NCBI GenBank assembly: GCA_946537585.1
Contig: CAMNFX010000069.1
Span: 1 to 7,096 of the forward strand
Reading direction: 5' to 3'
DNA: 7,096 nt
Source of the DNA: an uncultured Lachnospiraceae bacterium
Lineage (GTDB): Bacteria; Bacillota; Clostridia; Lachnospirales; Lachnospiraceae
This document shows positions 1 through 7,048 of the stretch, one piece after another; positions within the stretch are counted from its first letter, which is position 1, and each line of letters opens with the position of its first letter. Below the pieces are notes generated by a model. It saw only the letters and a list, made by a program, of their open reading frames with translations. It was not told the DNA's origin and made no database searches. A program made the translations under genes and the position numbers.

Positions 1-2124
1 GATGCGCCCGCTGTGGATATCGTCATGGATTACGGCGAGACTCTGGTGGGCGAGTGGCTTGGCATGCAGATCCGCCTTGAGGCACTCGATCCTAAGGATG
101 ACACCAACATTTACCACTATCTCTACAACAGCAAGCTCCGCGCGGTGCTGAACAGCTTCGAGGTCGTCACCTCTGAGGCTTCCGGTGTGGCAGGCAATGT
201 AATTACGGTCAACGGCATCACCGCCACCTTCCCGGAGCGCTGGCCCGTCAAGACAGGCGAGAGCTCCATGGTGGCAAACCTTCATTCCGCGGCTCTGAGC
301 GGCGGCATCACCATGTCCACCCAGTACAATCCGGATGTTCAGCATCATGTGGACAGTTACGAGGGTGAGCAGTTTACCCGCACCTATGGCGATAACGACT
401 GGACCGGCGTCATTGCAACGCATACCTTTGAGAAGGGAGAAGGCGAGGAGCCGACGATTCTGTACTCCATGTATCTCTTCTCTCCGTTCAACGAGAAGAT
501 GGTGGCTTGCGTTCATGCTTCCAACAACAGCTGGGATCCGGATGGCTTCAAGGCATTCCTGGACAATGAGCAGTTCGTGAACCTCATGAATTCCGTCAAG
601 CTCGATCCTGCCGGCTGGCATCAGCCCGGCACGGCCGAAGTCAACGGACTGCTTTCGAGCAGCGGCCGCATCATGTCCTACTCCGGCAGCGATGAGGAAG
701 TGGAGATCCCGGCGATGATCGGCGATTACAATACCGTTTATATCGGCCCCCATGCTTTCTCCGACAATACTTCGATAAAGAAGGTCGTGATTCCCGAGGG
801 CGTGACCGAGATCCAGGCCAATGCCTTCTCCGGCTGTACAAATCTGGAGACCGTGGTCCTGCCCGAGACCCTGAACTTCATCTATCAGAACGTCTTCCGC
901 GACTGCCCGAACTTGAAGGATGTGGTCCTTCCGGAGAGCGTTTCCTACGTCGGTTTTGGAGCATTCTACGAGGCCGGTACCGGTACCTTCACCGGCAGCG
1001 CGGCGGAGTATGACTCCGACGCTTTCGAATACAGCACCTTTGAGAAGATCAGCATCCCGGACGGTTCGATCCTAAGTGCGGATAATATTTTCAGCGCAAC
1101 AACGGCAACGGAAGTAGAGCTCCCCTCTGATCTGGAGGAGCTTGGCAAGAGCGCATTCTCCGGAGCACGCAACATTACCCGTATCGATCTTCCGGAGACC
1201 CTCCGTACGATCGGCGAGAGCGCATTCTCCAACATGAGCGGCCTGCCCTATATCAGGCTTCCGGAGGGGCTTGAGGAGATCCCGGCAAACTGCTTCAACT
1301 CCACGACCCTCGATGTACTCGTGATCCCGTCAACGGTTAAGAAGATCGGCGATTATGCGACCTTCAGCGGAGCCTATATCATTCTGCAGAATTCCGATGT
1401 GGAGATCGGAACCCATGCACTGAATGCAGACTATATGTATCTTGCAGACGCAAAGAACTATGTCTTCCCGTCCGATCATGAGGCCTTTGTCGGAAGCCGG
1501 CTGTATCTTGAGGGCATCTATGATCCGTCAGAGATTCAGGGTGATTTCTATAACGGCACTGCGATCAGCGACCAGGTCTATCTCCCCTCTGACGCGACAG
1601 AGGAAGAGAGCAACGCAAATGATGCCTTCCTTGCTTCTATCGGCTATAGGGAGATCTCCTGGATCGGATCGGCGATGAACTTCATGCCGGAGGATACCTT
1701 CGGGTTCGATGTAGAGAATACTAAGATCACCGGCTACCATGGAGAGAGCAAGAAGCTGACCATCCCGGACTATGCCCTCTATCAGGACGGAGACTGGTGG
1801 GTAACTCAGAATGTCTACAGCATTGCAGATGAAGCATTTAAGGATTCCGACTTCACGGAGGCCTTCTTCCGCGGTAACTGCGGTGACGGTACCGGGGCCC
1901 GTATCCTCGACGGCAACACCGCGCTTACGGATATCTGGTTTACCACACAGCTTCTCTTCGATGAAGGAAAATATGATCCGGAAGCCTTTGCAGGTATCCC
2001 CGAGGATGTGACCGTGCATCTGCCGGATTCCATGACGGATGAGCAGAGAGCCTGGGCTGAAAACTTCCTGCACTCCATCAGCATTCCGGAAAGCGCAAGC
2101 TTTGATTACTACAGCTTCCGCTAA
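1..2124 (+). CDS. BspA-like leucine-rich-repeat protein, 5'-truncated by window edge
   Basis: The reading frame is open from base 1 (four codons, D-A-P-A, precede a GTG at 13) and I see no ribosome binding site before that GTG, so the gene probably starts upstream. The remaining 703 residues (numbered from the GTG) have two parts. Residues 1 to about 205 form a segment I do not recognise. From about 210 onward there are BspA-type (LRR_5) leucine-rich repeats of about 23 residues, seen as alternating 'I/V-x-I/L-P-E' strands and 'AF-S-G/N' turns, for example VVIPEGVTEIQANAFSGC (258-275) and IDLPETLRTIGESAFS (391-406). A second repeat block starts near 569 (TKITGYHGESKKLTIPDY). The C-terminus (FDYYSFR) has no LPXTG sorting motif or membrane anchor. 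BspA-like proteins are commonly secreted or surface-attached and bind host or bacterial ligands. Export here is inferred, because the N-terminus and any signal peptide lie outside the window. The family call is firm; the function is not. Confidence 0.85.
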   Translation, partial: DAPAVDIVMDYGETLVGEWLGMQIRLEALDPKDDTNIYHYLYNSKLRAVLNSFEVVTSEASGVAGNVITVNGITATFPERWPVKTGESSMVANLHSAALSGGITMSTQYNPDVQHHVDSYEGEQFTRTYGDNDWTGVIATHTFEKGEGEEPTILYSMYLFSPFNEKMVACVHASNNSWDPDGFKAFLDNEQFVNLMNSVKLDPAGWHQPGTAEVNGLLSSSGRIMSYSGSDEEVEIPAMIGDYNTVYIGPHAFSDNTSIKKVVIPEGVTEIQANAFSGCTNLETVVLPETLNFIYQNVFRDCPNLKDVVLPESVSYVGFGAFYEAGTGTFTGSAAEYDSDAFEYSTFEKISIPDGSILSADNIFSATTATEVELPSDLEELGKSAFSGARNITRIDLPETLRTIGESAFSNMSGLPYIRLPEGLEEIPANCFNSTTLDVLVIPSTVKKIGDYATFSGAYIILQNSDVEIGTHALNADYMYLADAKNYVFPSDHEAFVGSRLYLEGIYDPSEIQGDFYNGTAISDQVYLPSDATEEESNANDAFLASIGYREISWIGSAMNFMPEDTFGFDVENTKITGYHGESKKLTIPDYALYQDGDWWVTQNVYSIADEAFKDSDFTEAFFRGNCGDGTGARILDGNTALTDIWFTTQLLFDEGKYDPEAFAGIPEDVTVHLPDSMTDEQRAWAENFLHSISIPESASFDYYSFR

Positions 2125-2220
2125 AACGCATGATAAAGGAAGATCTCTGAAAGTCCGCCGGAACAGACGGCTTCAGGTCTTAGCTGTGTGAAAATGAAAT
2201 ACGGATCTGATTGGATCTGT

Positions 2221-2230
2221 TCTGATCAGA
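2221..2230. repeat. 10-bp perfect palindrome TCTGATCAGA
   Basis: TCTGATCAGA is its own reverse complement and lies 5 bases before the terminator stem. A nearby TCTGAT at 2206-2211 could pair with its right half (ATCAGA, 2225-2230), giving an alternative hairpin with a 13-base loop. It may be part of the 3' end structure of the LRR transcript or a protein-binding site; nothing in the sequence decides between these. Confidence 0.4.
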
Positions 2231-2235
2231 AGGAT

Positions 2236-2260
2236 AAGGACCGGCCCCGTGCCGGTCCTT
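2236..2260 (+). terminator. Hairpin terminator after the LRR gene
   Basis: A perfect 10-bp stem (AAGGACCGGC paired with GCCGGTCCTT) encloses a 5-base loop (CCCGT), 111 bases after the LRR gene stop. The stem can be extended by GGA/TCC with one bulged T. The downstream T content is weak (TTTCC, overlapping the stem end), so it is an imperfect Rho-independent terminator, but its placement just before the next promoter supports the role. Confidence 0.65.
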
Positions 2261-2307
2261 TCCAAATAGATTAATGTAACGAAAGCATAAGGATTAAGTG
2301 GATAATA

Positions 2308-2336
2308 TTGAAACCGGCGCGATTTTTGGGTATGAT
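2308..2336 (+). promoter_or_regulatory. Sigma-70/SigA-type promoter of the c-di-GMP gene
   Basis: A -35 box TTGAAA (2308-2313) and a -10 box TATGAT (2331-2336) are separated by exactly 17 bases; each box differs from consensus by one base. Transcription would start near 2343, giving a leader of about 30 bases before the ATG at 2373. That is too short for a riboswitch, and I see no c-di-GMP aptamer in the spacer. It lies downstream of the terminator hairpin, so the signalling gene appears to be transcribed on its own. Confidence 0.65.
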
Positions 2337-2358
2337 AATAATGCCGTAATATGATGAG

Positions 2359-2364
2359 AGAGGG
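2359..2364 (+). promoter_or_regulatory. Ribosome binding site deciding the start at 2373
   Basis: AGAGGG sits 8 bases before the ATG at 2373, within a purine-rich run that begins at 2356. An in-frame TGA at 2355-2357 rules out a longer reading frame, so the ATG at 2373 is the first possible start and has good ribosome binding support. Confidence 0.7.
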
Positions 2365-2372
2365 CAGGTCAG

Positions 2373-5300
2373 ATGTCGGAAAGACGATTGCAATTTCAGA
2401 CTGCTTACGGAAAGAGGCAGATCCTTGTCGTAGATGATGAGGATATCAACCGCGAGCTTTTAGGCATGGTCCTGGAAACAGAGTATCAGGTCCTGTTTGC
2501 GGAAAACGGCAGCAGGGCGCTCGAGCTCATCAACAGGCACAGGGACACCCTTTCCCTGGTGATCCTGGACCTGCTGCTGCCGGATATCAACGGTCTGGAG
2601 ATCCTGAAGACGATCAAGGCCGATGGCAGTACCCAGAAGATCCCGGTGATCGTAATGACCAGCGAGCAGGACGCGGAGGTGGAGAGCCTGCAGCTTGGGG
2701 CGATCGACTTTATTCCAAAGCCGTATCCGCGCCCCGAGGTGATCCTCGCCCGTGTTCTTCGTACCATAGAGCTGTCGGAGGACAGAGACCTCATCCTTTC
2801 AACAGAGAGGGATCCGCTGACCGGCCTGTATAATAAGGACTATTTTTACAGATATGCGCAGCAGTACGATCAGCTTCACCGGGAAGAACCGATGGACGCG
2901 GTCGTTGTGGATGTGAACCATTTCCATATGCTGAATGAACGCTATGGAAAGGCTTATGCAGACGGAGTCCTGTGCAGGATCGGAGAGGCACTGATTGAGA
3001 TCGCGAAGAGCGGCGGAGGGATCGTCTGCAGACGTGAAGCGGATAATTTCCTGCTTTACTGTCCGCATCGGACTGACTATGAGGTGCTTTTAAAGAACAG
3101 CTTCACCGGGGTCGCCGGCGAGGCGGCAGCGCAGAACCGTGTCAGGCTCCGTGTCGGTGTCTATGAGGATGCCGATAAGGATCTGGACATAGAGCGCCGC
3201 TTTGACCGGGCGAAAAATGCGGCGGATACGGTACGGAACAGTTTTACCCGTTCGATCGGGTATTACAGCAGTGAACTGCATGAAAAAGAGCTGTACGCGG
3301 AACAGCTGATCGAGGATTTTCATCAGGCGGTCCGTGAAGGCCAGTTCACGGTATTCTATCAGCCGAAATTTGATGTGCGCTATGAAGTGCCGGTCCTCGC
3401 GAGTGCCGAGGCGCTCGTACGGTGGAGGCATCCGAAGCTCGGGATGATCTCTCCGGGTGTGTTCATCCCCCTGTTTGAAGATAACGGGCTGATCCGCGAG
3501 CTGGATAACTATGTCTGGCATGAGACAGCCCGGCAGATCCGGGACTGGAAGGACCGGCTGGGCTACACCGTGCCGGTCTCGGTCAATGTTTCCCGCATTG
3601 ACATGTATGATCCTGCCCTGATCGATACATTCACCGGGATCCTCAAGGAGAACGGCCTCGCAAGCGGGGACCTTCTGCTCGAGATCACCGAGTCTGCCTA
3701 TACGCAGGATTCGGAACAGATCATAGAGACGGTAAACCAGCTCCGGGAGCTGGGCTTCCAAATCGAAATGGATGATTTTGGAACGGGCTATTCCTCCCTG
3801 AACATGATCTCCACGCTTCCGATCGACGCCCTGAAGCTTGATATGCAGTTTGTACGCAACGCCTTCAGCAAGCGTCAGGATACGAGGATGCTCGAGGTCA
3901 TCCTTGATATTGCGGATTATCTTTCTGTTCCGGTTATTGCCGAGGGCGTGGAAACGAAAGAGCAGCTGGATGCGCTGAAAACAATGGGATGCGACCTGGT
4001 GCAGGGCTATTATTTTTCCAGGCCGCAGCCGGCAGAAGAATATGAACATTTTATCATAGAGAGAAAAGCCGAGCTGGATCAGGCACGAAACGGGTCCGGG
4101 GCAGATCCGGAATCCGGGAAACCGCAGGATGCAGTACGGGTGCCCTTTGACAGGATCGCCCAGGCACTGGCTGCGGACTATTTCACCATTTACTATGTTG
4201 ATATGGAGACAGAGGACTTTATCGAATACAGCGCCTCTGACCAGTATCGGAGCCTTGGTGTGGAGATCGCGGGGATAAACTTTTTCCCGACAAGCCAGAA
4301 AAATATCCTTCGTATGATCTATCCCGATGACATCGAGCTTCTCCGTACCCAGTTTACAAAGGAGATCCTGCAGGACGTATTGTCCAGACGCCCGACCTTT
4401 ACACTGAATTACCGGCTGATGCTTGAGGGAGTGCCGACCTGGGTCAGCCTGAAGGCCTGCCGTATGTCACCCGGAGACCGGAGACACATCGTCATCGGTG
4501 TCAGAAGCATCCACTCCTATATGAAGCGTCTTGAGGAATTTGAACGGGCGCAGGAGGAAAACGTGACCTTCGCAAGGATCGCGGATGCTCTTTCGAGGGA
4601 TTATTTCAGCATTTATTATGTAGATACGGTCACAGATGAGTATATCGAATACAGCTCTCACAATGAGTATAAGGAGCTCGAGCTGCAGCAGAAAGGCGAG
4701 CATTTCTTTGAGGATACCCGGCAGAACATCCTGAAGCTTGTCTACCCTGAGGACAGAGAGAGGGCGCTTTCCATATGGGATAAGGACCGGCTCCTGAAAG
4801 AGCTTGAAGAGGTTCACAGCTTTAACACGACCTACCGTCTGATGCTTGGAGGCAGGCCGCGGTATCTCAACCTCAAGGTGATCCGCATGGCAGGCGAATC
4901 GTGTAACAGCCATATCGTTGTTGCGATCAGCGATGTTGACGCTCAGATCCGGCGGGAGCAGGAAAGGGATGCACAGCTCGGCGCGGTCCGTGCCATGGCA
5001 AACCGGGATGCGCTGACCGGCGTAAAAAGCAAGCACGCCTTCGATGAGAAGGAAGCTGAGATCAATGCGGAGCTTGCCAAAGGAGAGCGGGAGCCCTTTG
5101 CAGTCGTTGTCTGTGACATAAACGGTCTGAAGCAGATCAATGACTCTCTCGGACATAAGGCCGGAGATCAATACATCAAAGACGCCTGCCGTATTATCTG
5201 TGAGACCTTCAAGCACAGCCCGGTCTACCGTATCGGCGGCGATGAGTTTGTTGCTATCTTACGGGGCGGCGATTTTGAAAAGCGGAATGAGCTGATGAGT

Positions 5301-5462
5301 CTCATAGAGAAGAATGACCGTGACAATCTGGCCGCGGACCAGGTAGTCATCGCCTTCGGCATGGCGGAGTATGATCCTGAAAGGGATCAGGGCTTTGAGG
5401 CTGTATTCGAGAGAGCCGATGCCGCGATGTATGAAAACAAGAAAGCTTTGAAAGAGCAGTGA
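2373..5462 (+). CDS. Composite c-di-GMP response regulator: REC, degenerate GGDEF, EAL, two PAS-like modules, GGDEF
   Basis: Predicted cytoplasmic regulator of cyclic-di-GMP, 1029 residues, with no membrane segment. Domains in order: (1) Receiver, about 15-133, with acidic pocket D21/D22, phospho-acceptor D66, T96 and K116, so phosphorylation by a histidine kinase is expected. (2) GGDEF-like domain, about 143-300, keeping RDPLTGLYNK but with the signature changed to EADNF (222-226), so probably not a cyclase. (3) EAL phosphodiesterase, about 308-562: EAL at 346-348, N405, ELTE-like E437/E440, DDFGTGYSS from D467, K488, AEGVET at 523-528 and Q544 are all present, so activity is expected. (4) Two consecutive PAS-like modules, about 588-720 and 728-860. 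(5) GGDEF, about 872-1029, with D915, N923/D924 and RIGGDEF at 953-959, predicted active. The RxxD inhibitory site is absent (FKHS at 946-949). No histidine kinase is nearby. The gene has its own promoter and appears monocistronic. The family call is very firm; the net direction of c-di-GMP change is unknown. Confidence 0.93.
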   Translation: MSERRLQFQTAYGKRQILVVDDEDINRELLGMVLETEYQVLFAENGSRALELINRHRDTLSLVILDLLLPDINGLEILKTIKADGSTQKIPVIVMTSEQDAEVESLQLGAIDFIPKPYPRPEVILARVLRTIELSEDRDLILSTERDPLTGLYNKDYFYRYAQQYDQLHREEPMDAVVVDVNHFHMLNERYGKAYADGVLCRIGEALIEIAKSGGGIVCRREADNFLLYCPHRTDYEVLLKNSFTGVAGEAAAQNRVRLRVGVYEDADKDLDIERRFDRAKNAADTVRNSFTRSIGYYSSELHEKELYAEQLIEDFHQAVREGQFTVFYQPKFDVRYEVPVLASAEALVRWRHPKLGMISPGVFIPLFEDNGLIRELDNYVWHETARQIRDWKDRLGYTVPVSVNVSRIDMYDPALIDTFTGILKENGLASGDLLLEITESAYTQDSEQIIETVNQLRELGFQIEMDDFGTGYSSLNMISTLPIDALKLDMQFVRNAFSKRQDTRMLEVILDIADYLSVPVIAEGVETKEQLDALKTMGCDLVQGYYFSRPQPAEEYEHFIIERKAELDQARNGSGADPESGKPQDAVRVPFDRIAQALAADYFTIYYVDMETEDFIEYSASDQYRSLGVEIAGINFFPTSQKNILRMIYPDDIELLRTQFTKEILQDVLSRRPTFTLNYRLMLEGVPTWVSLKACRMSPGDRRHIVIGVRSIHSYMKRLEEFERAQEENVTFARIADALSRDYFSIYYVDTVTDEYIEYSSHNEYKELELQQKGEHFFEDTRQNILKLVYPEDRERALSIWDKDRLLKELEEVHSFNTTYRLMLGGRPRYLNLKVIRMAGESCNSHIVVAISDVDAQIRREQERDAQLGAVRAMANRDALTGVKSKHAFDEKEAEINAELAKGEREPFAVVVCDINGLKQINDSLGHKAGDQYIKDACRIICETFKHSPVYRIGGDEFVAILRGGDFEKRNELMSLIEKNDRDNLAADQVVIAFGMAEYDPERDQGFEAVFERADAAMYENKKALKEQ
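4134..4952 (+). repeat. Tandem protein-level duplication of a PAS-like sensory module
   Basis: Residues about 588-720 and 728-860 of the c-di-GMP protein align end to end with few gaps. Shared anchors are RIAxAL, DYFxIYYVD, IEYS, a FF before QNIL, YPxD, YRLML, LK-x-x-RM and HIV. The nucleotide sequences have diverged clearly, so this is an old duplication rather than a recent DNA repeat. The fold is inferred to be PAS-like from length, the position ahead of a GGDEF domain and the aromatic-rich N-terminal strand; no cofactor-binding residue is recognisable. Charged linkers (about 717-730 and 855-870) look like the signalling helices that join PAS domains to GGDEF. Confidence 0.75.
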
Positions 5463-5483
5463 TATAAACCGGAAAGTATCAAA

Positions 5484-5511
5484 ACCGCCGTCGGCAGCAG
5501 CCGGCGGCGGT
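5484..5511. terminator. Probable bidirectional terminator between convergent genes
   Basis: A 12-bp stem (ACCGCCGTCGGC with GCCGGCGGCGGT, one T-G wobble) closes an AGCA tetraloop. On the plus strand it is followed by ATTTTA, 22 bases after the stop of the c-di-GMP gene. Read on the minus strand it is followed by TTTGATAC, with the last stem base making a run of four T, downstream of hom. It can serve both genes. Confidence 0.8.
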
Positions 5512-5564
5512 ATTTTAGATCAAGACTTTGATGATGAAAACGAAAAGGTTATTTTTGTGATGCG

Positions 5565-5601
5565 CAGCCTGATAAGGCTGACCGGATCAGAAGAAATCCG
5601 G
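5565..5601 (-). other. Two adjacent small hairpins abutting the hom stop codon
   Basis: CAGCC/GGCTG (5565-5569 with 5576-5580, 6-base loop) and CCGGAT/ATCCGG (5582-5587 with 5596-5601, 8-base loop) lie back to back, the second ending 2 bases from the hom stop codon. Neither has a T run downstream on the minus strand, so they are not terminators by themselves. They may protect the hom mRNA 3' end or be incidental. Confidence 0.35.
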
Positions 5602-5603
5602 CA

Positions 5604-6899
5604 TCAGCGGTCCTGTACACGCATCACTGCGTCGATGCTGGTGGCGTAGCCCTCTTCCCGGATCTCTTCGAGACACGCATTCAGAACCTGGCGCTCTACA
5701 TTATAGCAGATGAAGATCAGCGGGACGGAGGTCTTGCGGTCGTTGTCGCCGGCTCTCTGCATGACGGACTGAAGACCGATGTCATGCTTTGCGAAGGTAG
5801 AGGCGATGTGACCCAGAATACCGGGCTGGTCGATCGCGGTCATCCGCATGTAATACTGAGAGGAGCCCTCGCCGATCGAGGGAAGCTTCGAGTCATAGTG
5901 CAGAAGAGGCTGGATATCAAAGGCTGCCTTCTTCGCAATGCAGTTTGCGATATCGATAACGTCGCCGAGCACGGCGCTGCCGGTGGGAAGCGGCCCTGCG
6001 CCCTTGCCGTAGAACATAAGCTCGTCAACGGCATTGCCGCGGACGAATACGGCATTGAACTCGTTGCTGACCGCAGCCATCGGATGGGCGAGCGGCAGCA
6101 GCGTAGGCTCTACACTGTAGGTGAGTCCGTCCGGGGTCTTCTTTGCGTGACCGATCAGCTTGATCTTGTAGCCGAATTCGGTTGCATAGCTGATATCGAT
6201 GCCGGAGACCGAGGTGATGCCGGTGGTCGGGATATCTCCGGGCAGGATGCCCTTTCCGAACAGGAGAGAGATCAGGATGGACAGCTTGTTGGCTGTATCA
6301 TATCCTTCCACGTCTCCGCTGGGGTCTGCTTCGGCAAAGCCCTTTTTCTGCGCATCCTTCAGTACGTCATCATAGTCGGCCCCGTTTTCGGTCATCTTGG
6401 TCAGGATGTAGTTGGTGGTGCCGTTCAGGATCCCTAAGACCTCATCATACTGGTTGGAGACCAGCGGGTCTGCCACGGCGTTGATGATCGGAATACCGCC
6501 GCCGACCGATGCCTCGAAGCGGAGCATCACATGGTTTTCCATGGCAAGCTTCTGGAGCATCTCGCCGTTGACAGCAAGAGCAGCCTTGTTGGCGGTGACG
6601 ACATGCTTCCCTGCCCGAAGGGCGTCCGCCATATAGGTCGATGCCGGCTCAATGCCGCCCATGACCTCGACGATGATCTCGATCTCAGGATCGTTGATGA
6701 TCTCATACGGATCAGAAGTGTACTTTTCACGCGGTACTTCGACCGCACGCTTTACATCCGGACGGCGGTTCAGGATCTTTGCGATCTCAAGATGAACACC
6801 GGCTGACTTTTCGATGGCGGCGGAATTCATTTCCAGTGCCAGATAGGTACCGGAACCGACATTTCCGATACCGAGCATACCAACTTTGATAGTTTTCAT
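5604..6899 (-). CDS. hom: Homoserine dehydrogenase (NAD(P)-dependent, with C-terminal ACT domain)
   Basis: Catalyses reduction of L-aspartate-4-semialdehyde to L-homoserine, the branch step to threonine and methionine, in the cytoplasm. Numbered from MKTIKV, the 431-residue protein has a Rossmann nucleotide loop GIGNVG at 10-15, TANKAALA at 102-109 with conserved K105, LNGTTNYIL at 158-166, and the family signature GFAEADPSGDVEGYDTANK at 187-205 ending in catalytic-type K205. An ACT domain covers about 348-431, a usual site of amino-acid feedback, most often threonine. The length is typical for Firmicutes. The reading frame extends 17 codons further to an ATG at 6950, but that start has no ribosome binding site and adds residues before the Rossmann strand, whereas the ATG at 6899 has AGGGG 10 bases upstream. 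It is convergent with the c-di-GMP gene. No thrB, thrC or aspartate kinase is in the window, so operon membership cannot be judged. Confidence 0.95.
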   Translation of the reverse strand: MKTIKVGMLGIGNVGSGTYLALEMNSAAIEKSAGVHLEIAKILNRRPDVKRAVEVPREKYTSDPYEIINDPEIEIIVEVMGGIEPASTYMADALRAGKHVVTANKAALAVNGEMLQKLAMENHVMLRFEASVGGGIPIINAVADPLVSNQYDEVLGILNGTTNYILTKMTENGADYDDVLKDAQKKGFAEADPSGDVEGYDTANKLSILISLLFGKGILPGDIPTTGITSVSGIDISYATEFGYKIKLIGHAKKTPDGLTYSVEPTLLPLAHPMAAVSNEFNAVFVRGNAVDELMFYGKGAGPLPTGSAVLGDVIDIANCIAKKAAFDIQPLLHYDSKLPSIGEGSSQYYMRMTAIDQPGILGHIASTFAKHDIGLQSVMQRAGDNDRKTSVPLIFICYNVERQVLNACLEEIREEGYATSIDAVMRVQDR

Positions 6900-6909
6900 T
6901 GTCCCAATT

Positions 6910-6914
6910 CCCCT
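6910..6914 (-). promoter_or_regulatory. Ribosome binding site supporting the hom start at 6899
   Basis: On the minus strand AGGGG is followed by 10 bases and then ATG (6897-6899). A second G-rich cluster, GGGA, sits only 3 bases from the ATG and is less well spaced. This decides against the longer reading starting at 6950. Confidence 0.55.
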
Positions 6915-6930
6915 ATAAATAACACATTGA

Positions 6931-6947
6931 AGAATGCAAGGCATTCT
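6931..6947 (-). other. Short hairpin in the hom leader
   Basis: AGAATGC and GCATTCT form a perfect 7-bp inverted repeat with a 3-base loop, about 32 bases before the chosen hom start. It overlaps the alternative upstream ATG (6948-6950) and its neighbour ATG (6942-6944). It has no following T run, so it does not look like an attenuator terminator; it may affect mRNA stability or be an operator. Confidence 0.4.
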
Positions 6948-6983
6948 CATTTTACAGAAAACGCATGGTCTCTGATTTCAAAC

Positions 6984-7013
6984 ATTCTACATTACTGACT
7001 GCCTGTTTGGCAA
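6984..7013 (-). promoter_or_regulatory. Candidate promoter of hom
   Basis: On the minus strand TTGCCA (7008-7013) and TAGAAT (6984-6989) are spaced by 18 bases, a fair match to a vegetative promoter. Transcription would begin near 6977 and give a leader of about 78 bases containing the 7-bp hairpin. A stray TTGAAA at about 6975-6980 has no good -10 partner at proper spacing. I see no T-box specifier or riboswitch motif in the short leader. Confidence 0.35.
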
Positions 7014-7048
7014 TATGTATCTGTTCAGCACCCTTGGGATTTGAGCAA

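Noticed and set aside
13..15. GTG at 13 as the true start of the LRR protein
   Set aside because: The frame continues upstream to the window edge, there is no ribosome binding site in the 12 visible bases, and no signal peptide follows as would be expected for a secreted BspA-like protein.
1528..2073. Long open frame (181 codons) on the minus strand inside the LRR gene
   Set aside because: It is fully antisense to a gene with clear repeat structure, its translation resembles no family, and it has no promoter or ribosome binding site that I can see.
2157..2171. Small hairpin GCCG-GAACAGA-CGGC after the LRR stop
   Set aside because: Only 4 base pairs with a 7-base loop and no T run; too weak to call a terminator.
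2125..2372. Possible c-di-GMP riboswitch ahead of the c-di-GMP gene
   Set aside because: The expected leader from the strong promoter is only about 30 bases, and I found no GEMM-like core sequence in the spacer.
3090..4049. Long open frame (319 codons) on the minus strand opposite the EAL domain, and another at 4467-5216
   Set aside because: Both are antisense shadows of a strongly supported gene. Their translations lack recognisable domains, and such long shadows are expected from the codon bias of GC-rich genes.
5784..6437. Open frame of 217 codons on the plus strand opposite hom
   Set aside because: It is a shadow of hom, which has every family motif; the translation looks non-protein-like.
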